43,778 bases of DNA from Oscillospiraceae bacterium (GTDB taxonomy: Bacteria; Bacillota; Clostridia; Oscillospirales; Ruminococcaceae): contig JAILPP010000028.1 in the NCBI GenBank assembly GCA_024699425.1, positions 1-43,778 on the forward strand. The letters run 5' to 3'. The notes under the pieces were generated by a model that searched no databases, was not told where the DNA came from, and saw only the letters and a list, made by a program, of their open reading frames with translations. Shown piece after piece: positions 15,867-22,974 of this stretch. How positions within the stretch are numbered: position 1 is the first letter of the stretch; every line of letters begins with the position of its first letter. The translations under genes and the position numbers were made by a program.

Positions 15867-16871
15867 TTAGTATTCCCTCATTGTAAAATCCGGGTCTTCA
15901 TCAATCATATTCAGCATAATATCAGCAAATTTCGGGTCGAACTGGACACCCCTTCCGTCAGCGATTTCCCGACGGGCTTCCGCCTGTGTTTTCGGGCTGC
16001 GGAAACTGCGGGAGCTTGTCATAGCGTCATAGGCATCTGCGACGGCAAGGATTCTTGCCTCTTCGGGGATCTCCTCACCGGAAAGCCCGTCGGGGTAGCC
16101 TTTTCCGTTATAGCGTTCATGGTGCCATCTTGCGCCTGCGGCAAGTTTTGGATTCTGTCGGATGCTGCGGAGGATTCTTGCGCCCATGACGGGGTGATTG
16201 CGTATGACCTCAAACTCCTCATCGGACAGCTTGGCAGGTTTATTGATAATGGTTTCGGGTACGCCGATCTTTCCGACATCGTGCAGCAGACCCATGAGAT
16301 AGATTTCTTCCTGCGCCGCTTCGGAATACCCTGCCCGCCGTGCGATCTCACGGGCATACGCCGCAACACGCCCGGAATGTCCTGTTGAATAGGAATCCTT
16401 GGCATCAACGGCATCGGTCAGGGCACGCACCACATCTGTGAGCAGCTCACAGCGTTCCTGTGCCTTGCAGTCCTCAACGGCAAATTTTCCGCGCAGTGCC
16501 GTCAGTTCGAGAATATGCTGAACCCTGAGCAGCAGCACTTCGGGGACAAAGGGCTTGACAATGTAATCCGCCGCACCGAGGGAAAGCCCCGTACTTTCGC
16601 TGCCCTTGGATTCGTCCGCCGTCAGGAAAATGACGGGAACTGCCGCCGCACCGCCCTGCAAGCCCCGTATTTTGCGGAACGTTTCAAAGCCGTCCATATC
16701 GGGCATTTTGATGTCCAGCAAGATCAGGTCAGGCAGATGCTCTCCGAGGTAATGCAGCAGCGCCCTGCCCGAACGCAGGGCAGTGACGTGCATACCGTTC
16801 CTGCTCAGGATATGCCCCGCTATTTTGAGATTTGCCGTATCATCATCGACAACAATGATTCGGTACGCCAT
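15867..16871 (-). CDS. Response regulator with HD-GYP phosphodiesterase domain (RpfG-like)
   Basis: 334 aa. Residues 1-120 form a receiver: IVVDDD, phospho-acceptor Asp53 in LLDIKMPDMDG, and VKPF. Residues 140-320 are an HD-GYP domain with the metal ligands His197-Asp198 in LLHDVGKIG, RNHP, the HHERYNGKGYPDGL motif (GYP at 258-260) and VADAYDAM. All expected motifs are present, so it is probably an active cyclic-di-GMP phosphodiesterase controlled by phosphorylation. It is the first gene of the operon, directly behind the promoter at 16909-16937, and the two hybrid kinases that follow are its likely phosphodonors. No GGDEF cyclase is encoded in this window. Confidence 0.93.
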   Translation of the reverse strand: MAYRIIVVDDDTANLKIAGHILSRNGMHVTALRSGRALLHYLGEHLPDLILLDIKMPDMDGFETFRKIRGLQGGAAAVPVIFLTADESKGSESTGLSLGAADYIVKPFVPEVLLLRVQHILELTALRGKFAVEDCKAQERCELLTDVVRALTDAVDAKDSYSTGHSGRVAAYAREIARRAGYSEAAQEEIYLMGLLHDVGKIGVPETIINKPAKLSDEEFEVIRNHPVMGARILRSIRQNPKLAAGARWHHERYNGKGYPDGLSGEEIPEEARILAVADAYDAMTSSRSFRSPKTQAEARREIADGRGVQFDPKFADIMLNMIDEDPDFTMREY

Positions 16872-16908
16872 ACAAATCCTCTCCCTCCGCCCGGTTTTTC
16901 TCTCTTAT

Positions 16909-16937
16909 ATTGTAGCATATTTCACAGAATATGTCAA
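16909..16937 (-). promoter_or_regulatory. Promoter of the HD-GYP/hybrid-kinase operon
   Basis: Minus strand: TTGACA (16937-16932), 17-nt spacer, TACAAT (16914-16909). GGCGGAGGGAGAGG precedes the start codon at 16871. Confidence 0.8.
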
Positions 16938-16993
16938 CAGAGACCGAAGATTCAAAGGCAGCATTTCTCCGCCGAAGGATCTCCGATCTCTGT
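16937..16993. repeat. Inverted repeat between the S41 gene and the kinase-operon promoter
   Basis: The 15-nt arms at 16937-16951 and 16979-16993 pair along their full length on the minus strand if two G-T wobbles are allowed, with a 27-nt loop. One arm abuts the -35 box of the kinase operon. It could be a transcript end structure for the S41 gene (though no T-run follows) or an operator. Confidence 0.35.
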
Positions 16994-16999
16994 CTCCTG

Positions 17000-18193
17000 T
17001 TATTCTTTTTTCTCTGCGAACGCCGCAACAGCCGCTGCAAGCTGCGGATCTGTCTCAGGGTCGAACGCCTCAATATCGGTATCCTCCCCCGTTTCCACGG
17101 TCTGATCGGGTTCAAGCCCGATGCCGTGATAGCATTCCGAACGTGTCGTCCGATAGGTTGCCACGGTCAGTGTGAGAGCGCCGCCGTCCGCCATACCTCT
17201 GGTCGTCTGCATCACGCCCTTGCCGAAGGTTTTCTTCCCGATGAGCTTTGCATCTTTGAAGTCCCGCAGGGAAGCCGCAAACAACTCCGCCGCACTTGCG
17301 GAATTTTCATTGACAAGCACGATCATGGGCAGATCTGTCTCCTCGGCATCGGAGACAATGATATTTTCGGTCACGCCGCTGCGGTACTCTGCCACAGCGA
17401 TGACACCTTCGGGCAGCAGGGGGTCAAGCATATTCTGGAGCGAATCCGCCAGACCGCCGCCGTTATTGCGCACATCAAAGAGCAATGCATCTGCGCCGTT
17501 GGCAATGATGTCCTCCAGCGCCTCGCGGAACTGTTCATCGGTATTCTCACGGAAGCGGAGAATGCGGATATATCCGATATGCCCGTCGATCAACTGTGAT
17601 TTGACGGTAATAGAGTCAAACTCCTTGCGGGTGATGGAATAGTCCTTATCCTTGCCGTCACGCCGCACGGTGAGTTTTACCACGGTATCGGGATCGCCCC
17701 GCACCATTTCCACGGCATCGACGTATTCCATATCTGCAAAGCTCTTGCCCTCGACCGCAACGATCAGATCGCCCGCAAGCAGACCGCTTGCCTCTGCGGG
17801 AGAGCCTTCTGCGACTTCGACAATTTCTGCGAAGCCCTCCTCCGTCCGCTGAACCGTCACACCGATGCCGATGGACTTACCGGAATCCCGCTGCTGCAAT
17901 GCCGAATATTCCTCATCTGTGAGATACTGGGAATACGGGTCATCCAGACCGTAGACATAGCCTTTCAGAATGCCGTCCATCAGCAGTTGTTCATCGAGTT
18001 CCTCCTGATAGAAATTTTCTCTGACATAGGTATCGAGAGCCTCCAGACGGGAATACTTTTCCGCCTTTTCCTTGACCGCCTGCACCTTGGTATTGAAGCG
18101 TTGCAGGGAGAGAAAGGAAGTCACGATAAACGTCAGCGCACAGACAACCGCCATTGCACTGATCGTCACGCCGAGACTGACCTTTTTATTCAT
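17000..18193 (-). CDS. S41 family carboxyl-terminal processing protease (CtpA/CtpB-like)
   Basis: 397 aa with an N-terminal membrane anchor (residues 8-30), so the catalytic part is outside the membrane. Residues 105-190 contain a PDZ domain (GIGVTVQ, GSPAEASGLLAGDLIVAVEG). The protease domain has VRNNGGGLADSLQ, then VNENSASAAELFAASL with nucleophile Ser300 and GKKTFGKGVMQ with Lys325 and Gln329, spaced as in CtpB. It cleaves C-terminal tails of exported proteins; in other bacteria it often controls wall hydrolases. It is the last gene of the ftsE-ftsX-M23 group (16 nt after the M23 gene), which makes the M23 hydrolase or its partners plausible substrates. Confidence 0.93.
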   Translation of the reverse strand: MNKKVSLGVTISAMAVVCALTFIVTSFLSLQRFNTKVQAVKEKAEKYSRLEALDTYVRENFYQEELDEQLLMDGILKGYVYGLDDPYSQYLTDEEYSALQQRDSGKSIGIGVTVQRTEEGFAEIVEVAEGSPAEASGLLAGDLIVAVEGKSFADMEYVDAVEMVRGDPDTVVKLTVRRDGKDKDYSITRKEFDSITVKSQLIDGHIGYIRILRFRENTDEQFREALEDIIANGADALLFDVRNNGGGLADSLQNMLDPLLPEGVIAVAEYRSGVTENIIVSDAEETDLPMIVLVNENSASAAELFAASLRDFKDAKLIGKKTFGKGVMQTTRGMADGGALTLTVATYRTTRSECYHGIGLEPDQTVETGEDTDIEAFDPETDPQLAAAVAAFAEKKE

Positions 18194-18209
18194 AGTCGGG
18201 GTCTCCTTA

Positions 18210-19781
18210 TCAATAATTCAGAAATTCGCTCGGATCTGTTGCTGTGCCGTTCTTTCGTATCTCAAAATGCAGATGGAATCCTGTAGACCAGCCCGTAGAA
18301 CCGACATAGCCGATCGTATCGCCCTTATTTACATAATCGCCGACAGACACCACAATGCGTTCCATATGTCCGTACAGCGTGGAATATGTACCGTCATCGT
18401 GCTGAATGATGACATGATTGCCGTAGCCGTTGCCGCAGCAGTTGGAGTCCTTGCCGTAATTATGGGAGCAGCTCGATACGGCACGGATCACCTTGCCGGA
18501 ACGGGATGCTGTGACATCTGCGCCCTTATTCTGTGCAATATCAATGCCTTTATGCAGTGTTCCCCAGCGGTAGCCGTAAGTACTGGACACATAGTAATGA
18601 CCGGGGCAGGGCCATGCGAACTCGGAACCGGAATGGCTGTTATCCGCACCGCCGGAAGATTTCGGGGCATCTGTTTCGGGAGACGCATTATCAACATTTT
18701 TGACCGCAGGGGAAGCGACATTCTCATCCGGCATCGGAATCTGGAACGTCGGCTGCGGAATCTGGAGCGCACTCTGCTGCGCCTGTGCCTGAGCTTGTGC
18801 TTCCGCCTGTTTTGCGGCGGCGACCATAGCGTCAGCCTGTGCCTGCTGTGCAGCCTTCAGAGCTGCTTCCTGAGCCGCTTTGCGGGCAGCCTCTTCCGCT
18901 GCTTTTATGGCAGCTTCCTCGGCAGCTTTGCGGGCGGCTTCTTCGGCGGCACGTTTTTGTGCTTCCCGCTTGGCTTCCTCTTCCGCACGACGGATCGCCT
19001 CACGGATCTCAGATTCTGCCTGTTCTGCGAGTTTATTCTTGGCTTCCAGATCCTGTATGGAGGAATTGACGAGTTTCTTCTCTTCTTCGAGGCGTTTATG
19101 TTCGAGTTCGGAATCCGCATAGGAGCGCTGCAAATCGCTCATAGACTCTTTCATTTCGATCTGTTTGGACTCCCGTTCCTGCTGTGCTTCCAGTGCCATC
19201 GCCTTCTGCTGTTCAAGGAGGGTGAGATTGGCATGGTAGGAATCGAGTTCGTCTTTCAGCGAGGTGACCAGTGCATCATCATGTCTTGCGACGCAGGAGA
19301 TCATCTCATACTTGGAAAGCAGATCATAGAAATCCGTTGCACCGACCAGTGCAGAAGCAAGGCTGTCATTGCCGCTGACGTACATTGCCCGCAGGCGGAG
19401 TTTGAACTCATCCAGCCCCTGATCTATGACCTGTTCCTGAACAGCAATGGTTTCTTCCATGTCGGCGATCTCGTCATTGAGTGCGGCAATATTTTCCTTA
19501 ATGCCGTCAAGCTCCGTATCGAGAATATAGAGATTGCCTTCCAGCACGTTGATCTTGGCAGTCAGGGTTGTCTGATAGACTTTCTCTTTCTTCTGACTTT
19601 CGCTGAACTGGTTCAGTTTAGCCTCATACGCCTGAATTTTCTTTTTATTGGCTTCCCGCTGTGCTTCCAGTTCGGCGATGGTTGCCGCCTTTGCGGGGAC
19701 TTTTCTGACGGGCTGCACACCGCAAAGGCAGGCAAAAGCCGTCAGGACAGCAAGGATGCGTTTTACATTTTGTTTTCTCAT
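18210..19781 (-). CDS. Secreted coiled-coil M23 peptidase, FtsEX-linked wall hydrolase (EnvC/PcsB-like)
   Basis: 523 aa. A signal peptide (residues 1-32) is followed by a coiled coil of about 300 residues, rich in Ala, Glu, Lys and Gln, with a low-complexity AAEEAARKAAEE stretch and an AQAQAQAQ run. The C-terminal M23/LytM domain contains HKGIDIAQNKG and GFHLHFEIRKNG, supplying the zinc-binding His and Asp residues, so the domain appears catalytically competent. Coiled-coil hydrolases or activators encoded next to ftsEX (EnvC, PcsB, CwlO) are gated by FtsX during septum splitting, and the gene order here argues strongly for that role. It may be a hydrolase itself (degenerate EnvC types lack the metal ligands; this one does not). 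Confidence 0.92.
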   Translation of the reverse strand: MRKQNVKRILAVLTAFACLCGVQPVRKVPAKAATIAELEAQREANKKKIQAYEAKLNQFSESQKKEKVYQTTLTAKINVLEGNLYILDTELDGIKENIAALNDEIADMEETIAVQEQVIDQGLDEFKLRLRAMYVSGNDSLASALVGATDFYDLLSKYEMISCVARHDDALVTSLKDELDSYHANLTLLEQQKAMALEAQQERESKQIEMKESMSDLQRSYADSELEHKRLEEEKKLVNSSIQDLEAKNKLAEQAESEIREAIRRAEEEAKREAQKRAAEEAARKAAEEAAIKAAEEAARKAAQEAALKAAQQAQADAMVAAAKQAEAQAQAQAQQSALQIPQPTFQIPMPDENVASPAVKNVDNASPETDAPKSSGGADNSHSGSEFAWPCPGHYYVSSTYGYRWGTLHKGIDIAQNKGADVTASRSGKVIRAVSSCSHNYGKDSNCCGNGYGNHVIIQHDDGTYSTLYGHMERIVVSVGDYVNKGDTIGYVGSTGWSTGFHLHFEIRKNGTATDPSEFLNY

Positions 19782-19826
19782 AACTGATTGTCTACCGCCT
19801 TTTTGCAGAGACAGGCAAGCTGTCTC

Positions 19827-20732
19827 TTAAACGTTGATATATTTTCTGATACTGATCGAACTGCCGAGCGCACCGATCATCGCGCCGCCGAAAATATAGC
19901 ATCCGGCTACCTGCAAATAGATGTCCGAAAACCTGATAATATTTCCCATACCGATAATGGAGAGCAAGGCACTCTGTTCTTCCAGCGTATTGACCACGGA
20001 AGTATAGACGAGCCATGTAATGCCGAGTGCCAGCAGACCCGCAAAGAATCCGGTAATCATGCCCTCAATGAAGAACGGGAAACGAATGAAAGCATCTGTT
20101 GCGCCGACGTATTTCATGATCTGGATCTCCTCACGGCGGGAGTAGACCGAAGCCTTTGTCGTGTTGGAGATGATGACCATGGAAACAATGACCATTGCCA
20201 GCACGAGCGCACCCATGACCCACATGAGGATCTTGCGAAGCTGTACCAGAATATTGACAAAATCATACGGCGCACGAATGGAATAGATATGGTCAAATGT
20301 GCGGATGACAGCGATGGTATTGGTGATCTGACCGATGTCCTCCACGCGGATACGATAGGCATCGACGAGGGGGTTATCATCGCCGAGGGATTCAAACAGC
20401 ACCTGATAATCCGCCATGCTCTGTTTTAGGGAAGCGTAAGCCTCCTCTTTGGAATAGAAGAGAACCTCCGCCACATTCGGCACTGTGCGGAGATCGTTGC
20501 CGATCTGTGAGATCTCCTCATCGGTGGTATTATCCTCCAGGTAAACGATGACCTCATTCTTGGATTCCACGCCGCCGATGATCGAAGTGGCATTCCAGTA
20601 GGCAAGCACCGAAATGCCCACGAGCAGCAGAGACACGAGCAGAACGCAGAACGAAGCAAAAGCCATCATACGGTTTTTCCACACATTGTCAACGCCCTGC
20701 CCGACCAGATACTTGATACCGCTAATCTTCAT
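19827..20732 (-). CDS. ftsX: Cell division ABC transporter membrane protein FtsX
   Basis: 301 aa with the FtsX layout: a cytoplasmic N-terminus (YLVGQGVDNVWKNRMMAFAS), one membrane helix, a large extracellular domain (about residues 50-165) and three C-terminal helices. RREEIQIMKYVGATDAFIR is the conserved FtsX/MacB cytoplasmic loop. Its start lies inside ftsE (11-nt overlap). With FtsE it forms an ABC complex that does not transport but transmits ATP hydrolysis to an extracellular wall hydrolase, here presumably the adjacent M23 protein. Confidence 0.96.
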   Translation of the reverse strand: MKISGIKYLVGQGVDNVWKNRMMAFASFCVLLVSLLLVGISVLAYWNATSIIGGVESKNEVIVYLEDNTTDEEISQIGNDLRTVPNVAEVLFYSKEEAYASLKQSMADYQVLFESLGDDNPLVDAYRIRVEDIGQITNTIAVIRTFDHIYSIRAPYDFVNILVQLRKILMWVMGALVLAMVIVSMVIISNTTKASVYSRREEIQIMKYVGATDAFIRFPFFIEGMITGFFAGLLALGITWLVYTSVVNTLEEQSALLSIIGMGNIIRFSDIYLQVAGCYIFGGAMIGALGSSISIRKYINV

Positions 20733-21420
20733 CTGTGCCTCCTAAGATCTCATCGTAAACGACCTCGCCGTCCACGATATTGATGATACGTCCGCCGAAA
20801 TGCCGTACCAGATCATGCTCATGCGTGACCATCAGGACAGTCGTGCCGCATTCATTGATACCCTTGAGCAGATCCACGATCTCATAGGAAAGCTCCGGGT
20901 CAATATTACCTGTCGGCTCATCGGCAATGATGAGCTTGGGGTCATTGACCAGTGCCCGTGCGATGGCAACTCTCTGCTTTTCGCCGCCGGAAAGTTCTGT
21001 CGGATAGGAATTGGTTTTTGCCTGCAAGCCGACCAGACTGATGACATAGGGGACACGTTTGCGGATGTACTTGGTGGGGGCATCAATGACCCGCAGCACG
21101 AAAGCAATATTGTCATAGACTGTCATTGTCGGGATCAGGCGGAAATCCTGAAACACGATACCGATGGTACGACGCAGTTCGGGTATTTTATTGCGTTTCA
21201 GCTTGGAAAGGTTATACCCGTTGACCATGACCTTTCCTTCCGTGGCATCGATTTCTTTCAGCAAAAGCTTGATCATGGTACTCTTGCCTGCGCCGGACGA
21301 ACCGACCACGAAGGCGAAGTCACCATCATTGATCTTCAGGCTGACATGATTGAGTGCATCCACGCCGCTGGAATAGGTTACGGACACATCCTTCAGTTCT
21401 ACCATAGTTTTTGTTGACAC
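20722..21420 (-). CDS. ftsE: Cell division ATP-binding protein FtsE
   Basis: 232 aa ABC ATPase: Walker A GSSGAGKST, signature LSGGEKQRVAIARAL, Walker B LIIADEPTGNID, switch His in MVTHEHD. The FtsE-type N-terminus VELKDVSVTYSSGVDALNHV is present. The start is uncertain: GTG 21420 has AGAAAG upstream; ATG 21405 has only a distant AGGTG. It pairs with FtsX (overlapping gene). I see no consensus promoter directly upstream, only the terminator-like hairpin after the CdaR-type gene, so expression may depend on readthrough. Confidence 0.96.
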   Translation of the reverse strand: MSTKTMVELKDVSVTYSSGVDALNHVSLKINDGDFAFVVGSSGAGKSTMIKLLLKEIDATEGKVMVNGYNLSKLKRNKIPELRRTIGIVFQDFRLIPTMTVYDNIAFVLRVIDAPTKYIRKRVPYVISLVGLQAKTNSYPTELSGGEKQRVAIARALVNDPKLIIADEPTGNIDPELSYEIVDLLKGINECGTTVLMVTHEHDLVRHFGGRIINIVDGEVVYDEILGGTDED

Positions 21421-21472
21421 CTGTCTTTCTCTGCTGGGCAGATTCGCATCTGTCTTTTTGGCAAAAATTTAG

Positions 21473-21510
21473 CCTGAACCCTGTCCGCAGGAGGCGGACA
21501 GAGCATCAGG
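21473..21510 (-). terminator. Terminator-like hairpin between the CdaR-type gene and ftsE
   Basis: On the minus strand CCTGA-(tgct)-CTGTCCGC pairs with GCGGACAG-(ggt)-TCAGG. A short T-run (TTTTT) follows after CTAAA. It may terminate or attenuate transcription entering ftsE. Confidence 0.6.
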
Positions 21511-21528
21511 CAGGGGCTGCATGAAAAC

Positions 21529-22614
21529 TCAGAACTTTGTGGGATTTGCCTGCAAGTATTTCTTTACCATGAGAGCGATCTTGAAGATGATCGCATGGTC
21601 AAACTCACGCAGGTCAAGACCTGTGAGCTTCTTGATCTTTTCCAGACGGTACACGAGGGTATTTCTGTGTACGAAGAGCTTTCGGGACGTTTCGGAAACG
21701 TTCAGATTATTCTCAAAGAAGCGCTGAATGGTGAACAGTGTTTCATGGTCGAGGCTCTCAATGCTGCCGCGCTTGAACACCTCATGGAGGAACGTTTCGC
21801 AGAGCGTGGTAGGCAGGTGATAGATCAGTCTTGCAATGCCGAGGTTATCGTAGCTGACAATGATCTTGTCCGTATCGAACACCTTGCCGACTTCCAGTGC
21901 GGTCTGTGCTTCCTTGAAGGAACGGGCAAGATCCTTGACACTGGTGACAGCCGTACCGATGCCGACATTCACACGGGTATAGAACTCACTGGACAGCGTA
22001 TCTGCGATCGAACGTGCAAGTTTTTCGAGGTCTTTGGAATCCACGCTGGACTTGATCTCCTTGACAAGCACGATGTCGTTTTCGGTGATGTTGAACACAA
22101 AGTCCTTGTTCTTGTCGGGGAACAGGTTCTGAATGACATCATACGCAGAGATCTCATTGGTAGAGACAATGCGGATCAGCAGAACGACACGGCTGATCTC
22201 GGAATTGAAGTGCAGTTCTCTTGCCTTGATGACGATATCACCGGGCAGGACATTATCCAGCACGACATTCTTGATAAAGTTATTGCGGTCGTATTTCTCG
22301 TCATAATACTGCTTGATGTTGGAAAGGGTGATAGCAAGGATGCTTGCATACTTGGAGGCTGTTTCATCGGTACCTTCCACGAACACAGCATAATCGGGCT
22401 TCTGATGAGCGCCGAACGGCTTGTAGGTGTAACCGTCACGGATGAAAATGTCGTGGCTGTCACTGAGATCCAAAGATACAAATTCGTTGGTAGTACCAAC
22501 CTTGGTGAGATCGCTGCAGGCAATAATAGTAGCATTTTCGTCTACGACACCAATGGTAGCGTCCATTGTGTCGCGCATCTGGTGTACGAGCCCCTGGAAC
22601 AGTCTGTTGGACAT
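21529..22614 (-). CDS. CdaR/PucR-type transcriptional regulator
   Basis: 361 aa. The N-terminal part (residues 1-135) resembles the sugar-diacid recognition domain: LVHQMRDTMDATIGVVDENA and KPDYAVFVEGTDE. The middle (140-280) is a GGDEF-like fold without the signature. The C-terminus is a PucR-type helix-turn-helix (NVSETSRKLFVHRNTLVYRL). Proteins of this class sense sugar acids or related signals in Gram-negatives; in Firmicutes the ligand is usually unknown. It is divergent from parC and upstream of ftsEX. No sugar-acid catabolic gene is nearby, so its target is not evident. Confidence 0.85.
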   Translation of the reverse strand: MSNRLFQGLVHQMRDTMDATIGVVDENATIIACSDLTKVGTTNEFVSLDLSDSHDIFIRDGYTYKPFGAHQKPDYAVFVEGTDETASKYASILAITLSNIKQYYDEKYDRNNFIKNVVLDNVLPGDIVIKARELHFNSEISRVVLLIRIVSTNEISAYDVIQNLFPDKNKDFVFNITENDIVLVKEIKSSVDSKDLEKLARSIADTLSSEFYTRVNVGIGTAVTSVKDLARSFKEAQTALEVGKVFDTDKIIVSYDNLGIARLIYHLPTTLCETFLHEVFKRGSIESLDHETLFTIQRFFENNLNVSETSRKLFVHRNTLVYRLEKIKKLTGLDLREFDHAIIFKIALMVKKYLQANPTKF

Positions 22615-22903
22615 AAGCTAACTTCCCTTCTTTTGTTAAATTTTACCATGCACTCGGTGGATTCTACTTTACTATAAAATAGTACCATAAATTTATGTAT
22701 ACAATATGAACAAAGTGTTAATTTTCGATGTATTTCCGTTAAAACAGCAAATAATTTGAAAATACTTTGTCTAATCGTCACAAAAACAAATGCTCTGCTG
22801 TAACCGTGCTGTAATTTGTTTCGGTGAAATCGACTACAATCTGATTTTTTTGCGCAAGCGTGGATCCGTGAAAGCAACGCAGCCCGCAGAACAAATCAGG
22901 GAC
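22615..22903. other. AT-rich intergenic region upstream of the CdaR-type gene
   Basis: No gene supported. It holds the leader of the CdaR-type gene (ribosome site GAAGGGAAG near 22624) and a small palindrome TACTATTTTATAGTA near 22670. No consensus promoter for the minus strand is obvious; the promoter may be non-consensus. Confidence 0.5.
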
Positions 22904-22932
22904 TTGACAAAATCCGCAGATTATGTTACTAT
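22904..22932 (+). promoter_or_regulatory. Promoter for the parC-like gene
   Basis: TTGACA (22904-22909), 17-nt spacer, TACTAT (22927-22932), with a TG one base before the -10 hexamer (extended -10). The start codon is at 22975. Confidence 0.8.
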
Positions 22933-22974
22933 ATAGTGAGTACGCTATTTTCCCAGAAACAGGAAGGAAACAAG

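Noticed and set aside
18839-19122. Open frames on the plus strand opposite the Ala/Glu-rich coiled coil of the M23 gene
   Set aside because: They arise from the repetitive composition of the coiled-coil coding sequence; no ribosome site or family features.
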